DNA from: Sipunculus nudus
Lineage: Eukaryota > Annelida > Sipuncula > Golfingiida > Sipunculidae
Direction: 5' to 3'
Assembly: GCA_026874595.1 (NCBI GenBank)
Contig: CM049309.1
Span: 28,895,033-28,959,032, forward strand
DNA length: 64,000 nt
Shown here piece by piece: positions 45,171-55,560 of this stretch; position 1 is the stretch's first letter, and the number at the start of each line of letters is the position of its first letter. Made by a program: the position numbers and the translations under genes. A model generated the notes under the pieces. It ran no database searches and was not told the origin of the DNA. It saw only the letters and a program-made list of their open reading frames with translations.

Positions 45171-45811
45171 AATAGCAAACCTAACTTCTGGCATAAACAA
45201 GATGTCATCCATGAGTTTACATACAACTGTAAAAGTGGATATTAAAAGTAAATAAAATGGCTGCTTTTTGCGTCTCTCATCTTTTGTAGCAGAATTACCT
45301 TTACTCTTTTCTTAAATACATATTTGGAATTACTGAATTGTAAATAAGAAAGTAAGTTATTCCATAATTTGATTCCTGAGTATACAAATGATTGCTTTCA
45401 TTTAGATAAAATTCTATGTTTGGTAAAAGAGTAACGACTGTTTCTTGTGAAATGACTTATGTACTAACTTATACTCATTAATCTGATCTAGAAGATAACT
45501 TTGAGCTTTATTTTTTACAATATTTATACATATGATTTAACTTGATTTGAGACACTGACACGTAATCTACAAAAATAAACCAAGTGGGTTTAAACCACTG
45601 GTTGTTAAATAATTAAAGTCAGAGTTGGATTTTTTAAATATACATGTATAAAAATAACTATAGATATCAGTAATGGAAATTCTTGTAAAATGCAGTGAAA
45701 TCCAGCAATATGGAGTCAGTTTTGGCCCGTTTCGATCAGTTCCTTAAAAAGGTCAAACCTAAAGTAGGACTTCAAATGATCCATTTCTTTATGTAAAAAA
45801 AGTTTCCATAC
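45171..45811. other. Intron just downstream of NIPA-like first exon
   Basis: No recognised feature besides the donor at 45810-45811. Confidence 0.5.
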
Positions 45812-45907
45812 CTGATACCGTACTGCTGTGTTGCTGTTCTCATCGCCCAATGCCATATCCATCTTACTGTTGTCCGTGTCCAGGTACCCTGGCGCATGCA
45901 TCTTCAT
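45812..45907 (-). CDS. NIPAL3-like: NIPA-like first coding exon (predicted)
   Basis: Minus-strand ATG at 45907 (context TTATGAAGATGC), 32 codons, then a consensus donor CAG|GTATGG in phase 0. The residues (MKMHAPGYLDTDNSKMDMAL then GDENSNTAVRYQ) are acidic and polar, as expected for a cytosolic N-terminus. When spliced to the phase-0 exon at 16667-16735 the result is ...AVRYQ-SLLVGCLLAVGG, and the spacing to the first helix matches vertebrate NIPAL3 (Tyr then six residues to Gly). An alternative start is the second Met, two codons downstream. No repeat match within the window. Confidence rests on splice sites, phase and the join; the exon alone is not diagnostic. Confidence 0.65.
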
Positions 45908-46480
45908 AATCACTGATAATTTAAACCGAACATGTACTGCGTTATTAACGTTACAATCACTTCCGCGTATTCAATTCAGTAATATTTAGCGATTTGCCTT
46001 TCGTGATTTAAGTACACGTCTTAGAGTGGAAAAAAATTTAAAACGAGTGGTAAATTCCGTGTAACTTCCCCTGGCTCTAACGTTTGCCGAAATATTTCAT
46101 GTGTCGTAATCACACCCGACAGCCAAATGCCCGATGTAAACTTAAAACAAGATTTTTTACATGTCCTGGTCAGGTCAGGTTAGCTCTAGATTTTTGTGGT
46201 GCACGCAGTGTAGTTCATGAATTATTCATCACTCTTGATTGCCGGGCGGTTTTACATTGCATCCTCCGGCGCTGATTTACCGATCGTACACGAATAAATA
46301 TGTGTTACTGGTTTTCGCCGATCACAAAGACCCGCCGACTGCCAAGGATTCTCGAATTACGCGTATCTCCCGATGCGCTACGAACAGGAAAGCTGTCGAA
46401 GGTAATTACGAAGCAAGTGATGCTTATTTCCACTCCGGAGCGAGTATAGAATACAACCTATAAAGCATGAATTAACTCAC
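45908..46480 (-). promoter_or_regulatory. CpG-rich 5' flank, putative NIPA-like promoter/5' UTR
   Basis: A non-repetitive stretch with many more CpG dinucleotides than the rest of the window (e.g. CGCTACGAACAGG, AATTACGCGTATCTCCCGAT, ATTGCCGGGCGG). CpG is retained only where DNA is unmethylated or under constraint, so this fits a promoter or first-exon region. No TATA box in a convincing position. A plus-strand donor-like AAGGTAATT (46398-46406) could mark a divergent transcript, but this is weak. Confidence 0.5.
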
Positions 46481-47180
46481 TACTGACTCGGTGTGGTCAA
46501 TTAATGAGTACATAAAGATACTTTGAAGTTTAAATTAGGTAATTAAATAATATTATTTATTATTGGGCCATACTAGCTACATGAGATAAATCAAACTTAC
46601 CATTACCTGTTACTCATATTTCATGTTTCTAAAATATGTATTTATAATAATTGTAATTTGTTATATATAAATAATATAATATATAGCTTAGTAATTATTA
46701 TGTACATATAAATAAATAAATAATTGAAAACTAGAATTATATAAATATAACTATATATATAGTATATACTATATAGTTAAATGTATATATGGGCAACATA
46801 ACTACCAATATCATGAAATGGGCAATGTCAAATTTTGAGCATGAAAATCTTATCATTTTTAATCACTCTTCATTCAGAAATTTTCATAAATTTACATAAT
46901 CATAAATTTTCGACAGGATATTCTGTAGGATTTTGATTTCACCCAGTAGAGATTATGATTGCGATTTCCACTAGATTCAAGCCAGTGGAGATCCCATAGT
47001 GAGAGGATATTCAGGGGGATTTTAATTTTTTCCTAGGAGGGTATTTACAATTGTGATTTCGACTGGCCTCAAGTCATTTGAGATCCCAGTTGTGATCTCT
47101 CCTAGGGGAGACCCCAATTGTGATCTCAGCTAGTGGACTTTCCAATCCCACTGGATTGTAATCTCCACTGTGACACATGT

Positions 47181-47256
<76 letters not shown>

Positions 47257-47366
47257 AACATAATGTTAACTACATCATAAATATCCACCATATATTATAA
47301 TGTAAATGTATACTGCTATAATTAAGACATACATTAATTATTAATACAGTCTAAAACCTCTATATT
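46481..47366. other. Intergenic AT-rich DNA with (TA)n
   Basis: Imperfect repeats of 'gagatcccagttgtgatct' type at about 46980-47165, then (TA)n at 47186-47250. No coding signal. Confidence 0.55.
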
Positions 47367-48738
47367 TTTAGCGAACCTGTGAGCTTGTGCGATGGTGTGG
47401 CGTCGTCCGGCGGCCGTTGTCCGTCGTCTGTACTTTAACCCATACTATCTTGAAAACGGCAAGAGTTAGCATCACAAAATTTTATGCAAAAAATTAGTCA
47501 TCTAAAAAACTCTATCGGATTTTGCTTATTTTTTGGCTAACTGCATTTTCTTAGATTTTATAGAGAAAAAGCTAAAAAACCTTTAAAAATCTTCTTCTCC
47601 AAAACTGCTCAGCCAAATTGTCCCATAATTCACAAAAATGATTTCTTGAACAACTCTCTCAAGTTTGTTCGAATGGTTTAAGTTTGGTGATTTCTGGCCG
47701 AGTTACAGGAAGTTGAACTTCGGCATCTGTCCAAAAAAGCATACTAAAATAACAATCACAGAAACGGAGCCATCATCACCAAATTTTATGCCAATGTTTG
47801 TCACATGAGTCATATCTGAAATTGAGATATTGGTGGCCCCACCTGCATCAGCCTTTTCTGTACTGAGGTCATCAGTGCCTGTATCATACTGACGGCTACA
47901 AAAAACTTCTTCTCTGAAACCATATGGCCAAATTGTTTAATATCGAAATTATCCTAGGGTAGTGCTTTCTGAAGTTTTTTAATTGGTTTCAGTTCAGTGA
48001 CTTTTGGCTGAGTTATGGGAAGCTGAATTTAGTCATATGTCATAACAGCCCATTTTAGCTCAGTGGCTACAAAGATCTTCTTCTAAAAAACCACTGGGCC
48101 AAATTCTTAAATCTCACACATTAATTATTCTTAGATGTTGATAATTCAAATTTGTTCAAATGGTTTTGGTTCAGTGATTTTTGGCTGAGTTATGGGAAGC
48201 TTAACTTAGCCATTTTGCTGTATTTTCCCATATGAGTTGTAAACCTGCAAAACGTTTTTTGACTGATGCCACTGAGGCCAATTTGTTTAATATTTTACAA
48301 GAATAATCCCCTGAATAATTCTTATAATATTTGTCTTTTATGGTTCCAAAGAATGAATTTTGGCTGAATTATAAAGATTAAATTGAGTCATTTTACCATA
48401 TATGTAAGCTGTGTGAAGAAGATACATCTAGCCTGGCACAAGTTTATCAGCATCTGTTAGATCATGCCTCTAGACATTTAGATTTCAGGTCATCTTTGGG
48501 TAATATTGACAAGAAAGTTTTTTAAAAGCTTTTAAAAAATGTAGATTTATGATTTAAGATATTCCTCGTGCCAGGCAATGTTTACAGTCACAGGTATACA
48601 GCTCTCTATGGGTATATAAAGATGGCTGTACATGGATTATAAATAATTGGTTTCCATACTCAACTTAATTCAAGATTTTGCCATCAGTGAAATGTATCTG
48701 TATTATAATTTTGCATTCAATATGCATCTGCAGTAATT
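47367..48738 (-). mobile_element. Hel-1 element 3' portion, minus strand
   Basis: Left edge TTTTTAGCGAACCTGTGAGC, then CGTCGTCCGGCGGCCGTTGT, 'aaatcttcttctccaaaact', 'ccaaattttatgccaatgtttgtcac' and a diverged series of ~210-bp repeats ('gttatgggaagctgaattta', 'gccaaattgtttaatat'). It ends where another Hel-1 3' end begins at 48739. Confidence 0.72.
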
Positions 48739-49979
48739 TTTAGCGAACCTGTGAGCTAATGCGATGGTGTGGTGTCGTCTGTACGTTAACCCATACTATC
48801 TCAAAAATGACTGGAGCTAGCATCATGAAATTTAATGCAAAAAATTAGCCATCTTAAAAACTCTGCATTTTCCTAGATCTTATAGAGAAAAAACTAAAAA
48901 AAACCCTTAAAAATCTTCTTCTCTGAAAGATCAAGCCAAATTGTTCAATATTTCACAGAAATAATCTTTTATACCATCTCTCTCAAGTTTGTTCGAATGG
49001 TTCAAGTTTGGTGAATTTCGGCCGAGGTACAGGAAGTTGGGCTTAGTCATCTGTCAAAATACACACACTAAAATGACAGTCTCAGATACAGCCGGAGCTA
49101 TCATCACCAAATTTTATGCCAGTGTTGGTCGCATGAGTCATGTATGAAATTCAGGTATTGGTGGTGCCCCCTGCATTGACCTTTTTTTGTACAGGGGTCA
49201 TTGGTCATCTGTACATTAACCCATAATTTCTCAGGAATAGCAGGAGCTACCATCCCCAGAATTTATGCAACAATCTGTCACATATCAAATGTTGTGGGAT
49301 TCAGCTTATTTTTTTGCTATCTGTATTTACTTAGATTTTATATGGTAAAAGCTGAAAAACCTTTAAAAGTCTTCTTCTTGTAAACAGTCCAGCCAAATTG
49401 TTCAATATTTTACAGAAATGATCCCAGAGGCAATTTAAGCCCTCTCAAGTTTGTTCAAATGGTTCGCATTTGATTAATTTAAGCAGAGTTACACGAATTT
49501 GAACTTAGTCATTTTACCAAGTAAGCATACTGACATAGTAATCTCAGAAATGACAGAAGCTAGCATTACCAAGTATTGTAGTTTGAAGTTGCAGATTTTG
49601 TGGTGCCACCTACATTGACCTTTTTTATGGGCAAAAACCTTATAATATTAGCCTCTTTCAGCTTTAAATGTTTATGACGAAACTGTCAAGTTGAATCGTT
49701 AAATTTTTCAAAAGAATTATCCTAGGACATGGTTCTTTCAATCATATCAGAAAAGCTTTCGTTGGTCATATGGCCATTATTATGTCTATATCAAACTGAG
49801 GACTGCAATAGTGTTCTTCTACAAAAGTATTGTTTCAGTTATTACTTCTGTAACATTGCACAAAAATTATTCTTAGGAGAAAAATTATTCTTAGGTGGCC
49901 TTTGTTAATGTTTACTTGAATGATTTTTGGTAAAATTATTGGACCTTTAACAATGAAAGGACTGCATCTTTTTTTATTC
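48739..49979 (-). mobile_element. Hel-1 element 3' portion, second minus-strand copy
   Basis: Starts TTTTTAGCGAACCTGTGAGC, aligns with the preceding copy. Its left end may reflect insertion of one copy into another. No GGTGGCGCCACC array is left. Confidence 0.68.
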
Positions 49980-50135
49980 TAGATATTTTGATAAAAAGTT
50001 TATGAATATGTCAGCTTAAAAAAAAGCATTTTAGCTAAAGTCTTTCAGTATGTGTTAACAGATTTATTAACAGGCCATGATTGTGTCTGTATCTTTAAAT
50101 AGGCTGAGAAACTGCCAACTGTTTCAGATTTGGCA
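49980..50135. repeat. Left part of a locus tandem repeat, LTR-element target
   Basis: 'gaaactgccaactgtttcagatttggca' lies directly before the LTR element. The matching right part resumes at 54975 ('gcaacagatcaagagttca'), and uninserted relatives are at about 55225 and 55285. Confidence 0.7.
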
Positions 50136-50267
50136 CGCCACCTTACGGCAGTTAGTTAAACTAATGTTCATTGTTACCACGTGCGCTTACGGTCATCTCC
50201 GTTCTGTGTCCGCCTTACATCCATATAAAGGCTTGATCCGATATAAGGACATTGTTGTTGTTTGTCG
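50136..50267 (+). repeat. 5' LTR (132 bp)
   Basis: Begins CGCCACCTTACGGCAG and ends TTGTTGTTTGTCG. TATAAAG at 50224-50230 is a good TATA box, leaving a very short R-U5. It lacks the usual TG...CA ends. Confidence 0.9.
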
Positions 50268-50281
50268 TGGTGGCAGCAGGA
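50268..50281 (+). promoter_or_regulatory. tRNA primer-binding site
   Basis: TGGTGGCAGCAGGA directly abuts the 5' LTR. TGG pairs with the CCA tail of a tRNA, and TGGTGGCAGC fits the 3' end of a leucine tRNA as I remember it; the tRNA identity is tentative. Confidence 0.7.
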
Positions 50282-50449
50282 TCTAGCCCACGTCTTCGTC
50301 GCAAAGAAGACCCTATACAACAGCACTCACACCTTGTAGCCCACAAGTGCCCGGATCCATAGACATTCTGCCTGAACCAGTGACAAGCTGCCAAACGCAG
50401 GTATTATCGCCCACTGTTGTAATTGTACATCTCCTGCTAAAGTAAAAGC

Positions 50450-52018
50450 ATGGCAACTCCCAGAGCGCCGAAACAATGGCAGCTGACCACTCATGAAACT
50501 GTGAATTCCTTTGAGAACTGGAAACAAAACCTTATTTATATATTGTCCTTAGACAGGAACTTTGCTCCCTTCTTAGGAGATGTTACTTGGCAAAGGAAAA
50601 CCGCCTCCAACCCAAACAGAGGTTTTAGTGATGACGGGCCAAGCGTAGCTGCTGACAGCAGACTTACTGCAGCGCAGAAAACTGCCCATTTAGAACTTAT
50701 GCTGGGTCAAATCGCTAATTACTGCACAGTGATTTCACGAAATTCCATAATAAAAGGATCATCTTCCCTCAAAGGCATTTGGTACCTGATAAGACAGCAT
50801 TACGGTTTCCAGTCCACGGGCTCACACTTTCTGGATCTGGCCAATATCAAACTATCACCTGATGAACGCCCTGAGGACCTATATCAACGTATAATGGCGT
50901 TCTTCGAAGACAATCTGTTAACGACTGATTGTGGCATCACCCATCACGGAGCAAATGTGTCAGAGGACAAGGATTTAACCCCAACACTCGAGAACACTGT
51001 CGTCGTGATATGGCTCCAGCTCATTCATGTTGGTTTGCCTCGCTTGGTCAAACAAAAATACGGGACTGAGCTCAGGAATAAGTCACTTGCTTCCATCAAA
51101 CCGGAAATATCCCAGGCTTTACCCTCTCTACTAGAAGAGTTAAACACTATTGAGGACATGAGAGCCATGCGCACAGCCACACTAGCTGCCCATACACAGA
51201 GATTCGTTCCGACCAACAGTTCACGCCCTGTATTCAAAAGACGAAAATCGTGCATACTATGCAAAACGGCTAACCGACCTTACACATCTCACAATCTAAG
51301 TGAATGCAAATTCTTGCCTGACAGTGACAGGCGATATATGGCTAGATCGCGCCTTAATACTGAAGTGGAGGACAGTAGTGATTACGAGGAGTGTATCGAA
51401 GACCACGGAGGTAGGGATGATGCGCCTTGCGCCTTATTCGACACACCCAGTGTCCGTAGATGTAATGTTGAGCAATCCCCCTATCTGAACACGTACTATA
51501 ACAACAAGTTGGTCCATCTCACACTTGACACTGGTGCGACTACTAATATGATCAAAGAATCCTCGGCTCATGCCATTGGCTTACCTATAACCCCTGCATC
51601 CCAGATGGCCAGACAGGCGGATGGCGTCACGCCACTGGATATTATAGGTGAGGTTCACTGCGAATTAACCAGAGGGCCATATACATTCCAGCTCGACGCC
51701 CTTGTGGTAAAACAACTAGATGTCGAAATACTAGCTGGCACTCCCTTTCTCACTGACAATGACATAGCCATACGTTCTGCCAAGAAACAAGTTGTCATTC
51801 ATGGAACTGATGTTGTATATTACAAAACCCCACGTAATAGTGATGTTTCAACCAGGCCTGCCCAGATATTCTTGATTCGTGCCCCCCCTAAACAGACTGT
51901 AGTTCTTCCGGGTGAATATATTGATTTAGAGGCACCACATGACACTGAACCTGACTCTGTTAGGGCACTTGAACCACGGTTTGACGCACCATGCAACAAA
52001 CATGTCTGGAGGAGCTGA
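50450..52018 (+). CDS. Gag and aspartic protease polyprotein (3' end altered by deletion)
   Basis: 522 codons from ATG 50450, about 180 nt after the primer site. Residues 1-250 form a gag-like region (Trp/Leu-rich, WYLIRQHYGF, LANIKLSPDERPEDLYQRI). A zinc-knuckle-like motif is C268-x2-C271-x9-H281-x4-C286, longer in the middle than the canonical CX2CX4HX4C. An acidic linker leads to a retropepsin-type protease with LTLDTGATTNMI (Asp360-Thr-Gly-Ala) and a later hydrophobic strand VEILAGTPFL. The natural protein should run on into RT; here the frame passes through the deletion junction after LEPRFD and stops at 52018, so the last residues are out of frame. Gag packages RNA; the protease cuts the polyprotein. 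Confidence 0.88.
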   Translation: MATPRAPKQWQLTTHETVNSFENWKQNLIYILSLDRNFAPFLGDVTWQRKTASNPNRGFSDDGPSVAADSRLTAAQKTAHLELMLGQIANYCTVISRNSIIKGSSSLKGIWYLIRQHYGFQSTGSHFLDLANIKLSPDERPEDLYQRIMAFFEDNLLTTDCGITHHGANVSEDKDLTPTLENTVVVIWLQLIHVGLPRLVKQKYGTELRNKSLASIKPEISQALPSLLEELNTIEDMRAMRTATLAAHTQRFVPTNSSRPVFKRRKSCILCKTANRPYTSHNLSECKFLPDSDRRYMARSRLNTEVEDSSDYEECIEDHGGRDDAPCALFDTPSVRRCNVEQSPYLNTYYNNKLVHLTLDTGATTNMIKESSAHAIGLPITPASQMARQADGVTPLDIIGEVHCELTRGPYTFQLDALVVKQLDVEILAGTPFLTDNDIAIRSAKKQVVIHGTDVVYYKTPRNSDVSTRPAQIFLIRAPPKQTVVLPGEYIDLEAPHDTEPDSVRALEPRFDAPCNKHVWRS

Positions 52019-54570
52019 TGTGCAGAGTGCTCGGTGATTTCATTCAAGAAGGATGTGTAGCTAAAATAGCTGATGATCTCTTCGTGGGAGGTGACACACC
52101 GGAAGATCTATTAAATCACTGGGGCCAGGTCCTTGCCTCCCTCAAACGTAACAACATCAGCCTACACGCAGCGAAAACTATCATATGCCCTACAACAACA
52201 GTTATTCTTGGATGGGTTTGGTCCAGTGGTACCCTCAAAGCTAGCCCTCACAGAATCGCCGCACTATCTTCTGTGGAGCCCCCATCGACAATCAAAGGGT
52301 TAAGATCATATATCGGCGCATACAAAGTGCTCAGTCGGGTGCTGCCCGGGTATGCTGACCTGCTGGACCCCCTCGAAAGGCACACTGCAGGCAAGCCATC
52401 TCGTGACAAAATTGAATGGACTGATGAGCTATTAACCACATTCACACATTCTCAGTTACGCCTCCGTGACAATAAGGTAATTACTTTGCCGAGACCAGAC
52501 GACTGTCTCTGGGTCGTCACTGACGGATCTGTAAAACAATGTGGTATAGGTGCCACACTATATGTACTGCGAGATGATAAACTCCATTTGGCAGGGTTCT
52601 TTAATGCAAAGCTCCGTAAACACCAAATAACATGGCTTCCGTGTGAGGTGGAGGCACTATGCATCGGAGCAGCTGTGAAGCATTTCTCCCCCTATATTAC
52701 TCAATCGCACCATCCTACCCAGGTACTGACAGACAGTCGCCCATGCGTATTAGCCTACAACAAACTCTGCAGAGGAGAGTTCTCTACCAGCTCCCGAGTG
52801 ACAACATTTTTGTCCATCGTAAGTCGGTACCAGGTCACGGTCCGTCATATCACAGGTGAGGCCAACTTACCATCAGACTATGCTAGCAGAAATCCTTTGA
52901 CTTGTCCTGACCAAAGCTGTCAGTTGTGTGTTTTTGTACAGGAGACTGAGGACTCTGTCATCCGAAAATTGACCATACGTGACGTAATCTTCGGTTCGAA
53001 CAGTATGCCATTTACCAGCCGCGCAGCCTGGCACGCTATCCAACATGAGTGCCCTGATCTGAAACGTACTCACTCCCATCTGTCACAGGGCACGCGTCCA
53101 TCCAAGAAAATAACCAAAATTCCTGACGTCAAGAGGTACCTCAATAACGTCACCATCGCTAGAGACGGTCTCCTCATTGTACGAACTGATCTGCCTTTTC
53201 AACCAACGCGAGAGCGTATTGTTGTGCCACGCAAGGTCTTGGATGGACTCCTTACAGCCATCCACATCCGCTTTGACCATCCTAGTCGCCACCAGATGAA
53301 ACAGGTTACCTCACGCTATTTTTATGCTCTTGACCTGGGTAGAGCTATCGAATTAGTTTGTTTGTCATGTCATCACTGCACTGCCCTACGGTCAGTCCCC
53401 AATCAGCTAATTCAACAATCATCCACAGCACCCCCAGACCGGATCGGTTTGTCATTCAGTGCTGATGTAATGCGCCGCTATCGCCAGTACATTCTCATAC
53501 TACGCGAGACTGTTTCATCTTACACCCTCACAATGCTGATCGACAATGAGCAACAACGTACGTTACGAGACGCCATACTGACCATGTGCGCCGAGCTGCG
53601 ATCACTGGGGGATTACGGTGTGCACATCAGGGTGGATCAGGCCCCAGGTTTCCAGGCCCTTGCCAGCGAGCCCCTACTTAAAGCCCATGGAATAACCCTG
53701 GAGCTTGGCCGGTCAAAAAATATAAATAAAAACCCTGTCGCCGAACATGCCATCAATGAGCTCGGTTTAGAATGCCTCAAGATTTGCCCCGAAGGTGGCC
53801 CTTTAACTAAGCTAACACTGGCTCAAGCCACAGCCAACATGAATACCAGAATCCGGAAAGCTGGTCTTTCCGCAAGGGAAATATGGACCCAACGGGATCA
53901 GATAACAGGTGAGCAATTACCTATTGATGACCGTCAAATTATCCTACAACAACACTTTACCCGCGAACAAAATCATGGTCCCAGTGTTACGGCTAAATCT
54001 AATGGCAAATCACAGTCTCGCCAATATGACCTTCAAGTCGGGGACCTCGTATACCTGTATGCTGACCGAGATAAAACCAGAGCAAGAGACAAATACATGG
54101 TTACAGAGGTGTCTGATACAACTTGCCAGGTCAGAAAATTCACTAAGTCTCAGTTTCGGTCTAAGTGTTATGATGTGAGAATCGCAGATTGTTATCCTGT
54201 CATATCTACCTCCTTAGGTGGCCCACACACTGGCCCCGTCAGAGGCTTGGACAACTGTTCTGATTCTGACACTGAGTCAGCGCATGCAGCGCCACAGACA
54301 GCGCCTCCTATGGCAACAACGGATCACTATCCCGCGCAGTATCCGCCACCCGTGCCACCTGAAATAGTACTTCAGCCCGACCCCCCAGCCGGCCCATCAC
54401 CAGAGCATCGGATACCAGAGAATCACGTGATAGCCACGTCTGAGTTGTCCAAACCCTCTTCGCCCGCCCTGCTTGAGGATAACATTACCCTCAACACCCC
54501 ACTACGCCGGTCCTCACGGTCAAGAAAACCCCCAGCCTGGCAGGATAGTGGTACATGGGTCATGGACTAG
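51991..54570 (+). CDS. RT C-terminal part, RNase H and integrase (5' truncated pol)
   Basis: 859 codons open from 51991; the Met is probably not a natural start, as it sits at the deletion junction and overlaps the gag ORF by 28 nt in another frame. RT motif C is IADDLFVGG (residues 26-34), then the thumb region to about 130. RNase H: VTDGS (Asp178), Glu219/221, TDS (Asp248), SDYASRN (Asp296). Integrase zinc finger: H425-x4-H430, C457-x2-C460. Catalytic triad: Asp492 (SADVM), Asp549 (RVDQ), Glu585 (PVAEH), a D,D35E spacing. A Pro/Ser-rich tail ends SRSRKPPAW. The RT fingers and motif A Asp are absent. All RNase H and integrase residues are intact. Confidence 0.88.
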   Translation: MQQTCLEELMCRVLGDFIQEGCVAKIADDLFVGGDTPEDLLNHWGQVLASLKRNNISLHAAKTIICPTTTVILGWVWSSGTLKASPHRIAALSSVEPPSTIKGLRSYIGAYKVLSRVLPGYADLLDPLERHTAGKPSRDKIEWTDELLTTFTHSQLRLRDNKVITLPRPDDCLWVVTDGSVKQCGIGATLYVLRDDKLHLAGFFNAKLRKHQITWLPCEVEALCIGAAVKHFSPYITQSHHPTQVLTDSRPCVLAYNKLCRGEFSTSSRVTTFLSIVSRYQVTVRHITGEANLPSDYASRNPLTCPDQSCQLCVFVQETEDSVIRKLTIRDVIFGSNSMPFTSRAAWHAIQHECPDLKRTHSHLSQGTRPSKKITKIPDVKRYLNNVTIARDGLLIVRTDLPFQPTRERIVVPRKVLDGLLTAIHIRFDHPSRHQMKQVTSRYFYALDLGRAIELVCLSCHHCTALRSVPNQLIQQSSTAPPDRIGLSFSADVMRRYRQYILILRETVSSYTLTMLIDNEQQRTLRDAILTMCAELRSLGDYGVHIRVDQAPGFQALASEPLLKAHGITLELGRSKNINKNPVAEHAINELGLECLKICPEGGPLTKLTLAQATANMNTRIRKAGLSAREIWTQRDQITGEQLPIDDRQIILQQHFTREQNHGPSVTAKSNGKSQSRQYDLQVGDLVYLYADRDKTRARDKYMVTEVSDTTCQVRKFTKSQFRSKCYDVRIADCYPVISTSLGGPHTGPVRGLDNCSDSDTESAHAAPQTAPPMATTDHYPAQYPPPVPPEIVLQPDPPAGPSPEHRIPENHVIATSELSKPSSPALLEDNITLNTPLRRSSRSRKPPAWQDSGTWVMD

Positions 54571-54823
54571 TGTTACCTTGTTCGTTTTACATTAAGAACT
54601 CATTTTATTTTTATCTATGTTGCATGCTCAATGACCCCACATCTCACTGTTGTGGTACCCTTTTATTTCCTGTATTAAGTGAGTGCGAGCCTAGCGCCAC
54701 TCACCTAAACCCAGTTGTGCTGTATCCTAATTACTTCAGTACCTTCATCAGTGAGGAATGTGAACTCTAGCCTGTCCAGCAGTGTGATTATTTCTATGTT
54801 GATGTGTCTTACTTTCCTTTGTG

Positions 54824-54840
54824 AAGGTAAGGGAGGTGGT
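54824..54840 (+). promoter_or_regulatory. Polypurine tract
   Basis: AAGGTAAGGGAGGTGG lies immediately before the 3' LTR, the expected place for the plus-strand primer. The TG at 54841-54842 could be the original LTR start. Confidence 0.7.
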
Positions 54841-54842
54841 TG

Positions 54843-54974
54843 CGCCACCTTACGGCAGTTAGTTAAACTAATGTTCATTGTTACCACGTGCGCTTACGGT
54901 CATCTCCGTTCTGTGTCCGCCTTACATCCATATAAAGGCTTGATCCGATATAAGGACATTGTTGTTGTTTGTCG
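54843..54974 (+). repeat. 3' LTR (132 bp)
   Basis: No difference from the 5' LTR was found over 132 bp. Confidence 0.9.
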
Positions 54975-55560
54975 GCAACAGATCAAGAGTTCATTCAGTA
55001 CAGCCAGATATAGGTCAATAGTTCAATCAGTGCAGCCAAGCACAAGGCATTTGATCACCTGATGGGTGACATATGAACACCTCATGGGCACCATTTGATC
55101 ATGCACCTCATGGGTAGCTTGTGATCATCTCATGAGTATCATGTGATCACCTCATGTGTGTCATGCCCCTCAGGGCTGCATGTGGAGCCAATCTGTGAGC
55201 TTTTGCAATGGTGTGGTTACCGTTTCAGATTTGGCAACAGGCCAAAGGTCAGTCTGGATCTATTTATAGCTTTGGCAGACTGCCAACTGTATCAGATTAG
55301 GCAACAGGTCAAGAGTTCACTCAGTGCAGCCAGGTATAGGTTAGGAGTTCACTCAGTGCAGTAGCTGCATTCTATTTATAGTGTTGGCAGACTGTCCACT
55401 GCATCAGATTATGCAACAGGTCAAGAGTTCACTCAGTGCAGCCATGTACAGGTCAAAAGTTTACTCAGTCTAGCCAGGTGCAGGTCATGAGTTCACTCAG
55501 TGCTATCATTTTGTAACATTTCTCTCGGGGCAACTGCCTTTCTCACCTAAGCCTGGTCAG
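54975..55560. repeat. Complex tandem repeats (~27 bp and ~113 bp)
   Basis: 55045-55170: about five imperfect copies of a GTGATCACCTCATGGGTnnC unit, roughly 25-28 bp. 55225-55505: units of about 113 bp with CAGATTnGGCAACAGGTCAA and an inner repeat GAGTTCACTCAGTGCAGCCA. Between them, 55186-55220 resembles a degenerate Hel-1 3' end (AATCTGTGAGCTTTTGCAAT). Confidence 0.7.

Larger units (their letters stand above)
50136..54974 (+). mobile_element. Ty3/gypsy-like LTR retrotransposon, young but RT-deleted
   Basis: 4.84 kb: identical 132-bp LTRs (50136-50267 and 54843-54974), a primer-binding site directly after the 5' LTR, a gag-protease ORF, an ORF for the end of RT, RNase H and integrase, and a purine-rich tract just before the 3' LTR. 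Flanks suggest a 3-4-bp duplication (GCA or GGCA). The order PR-RT-RH-IN is that of Ty3/gypsy. Most of the RT domain, including motif A, is missing at about 51985-52000. Identical LTRs imply a recent insertion; the element cannot supply its own RT. Confidence 0.9.

Noticed and set aside
50136-54974. Classification of the LTR element as BEL/Pao or Ty1/copia
   Set aside because: Integrase lies after RNase H, which excludes copia order, and the RT/RNase H signatures look closer to Ty3/gypsy; still a by-eye call.
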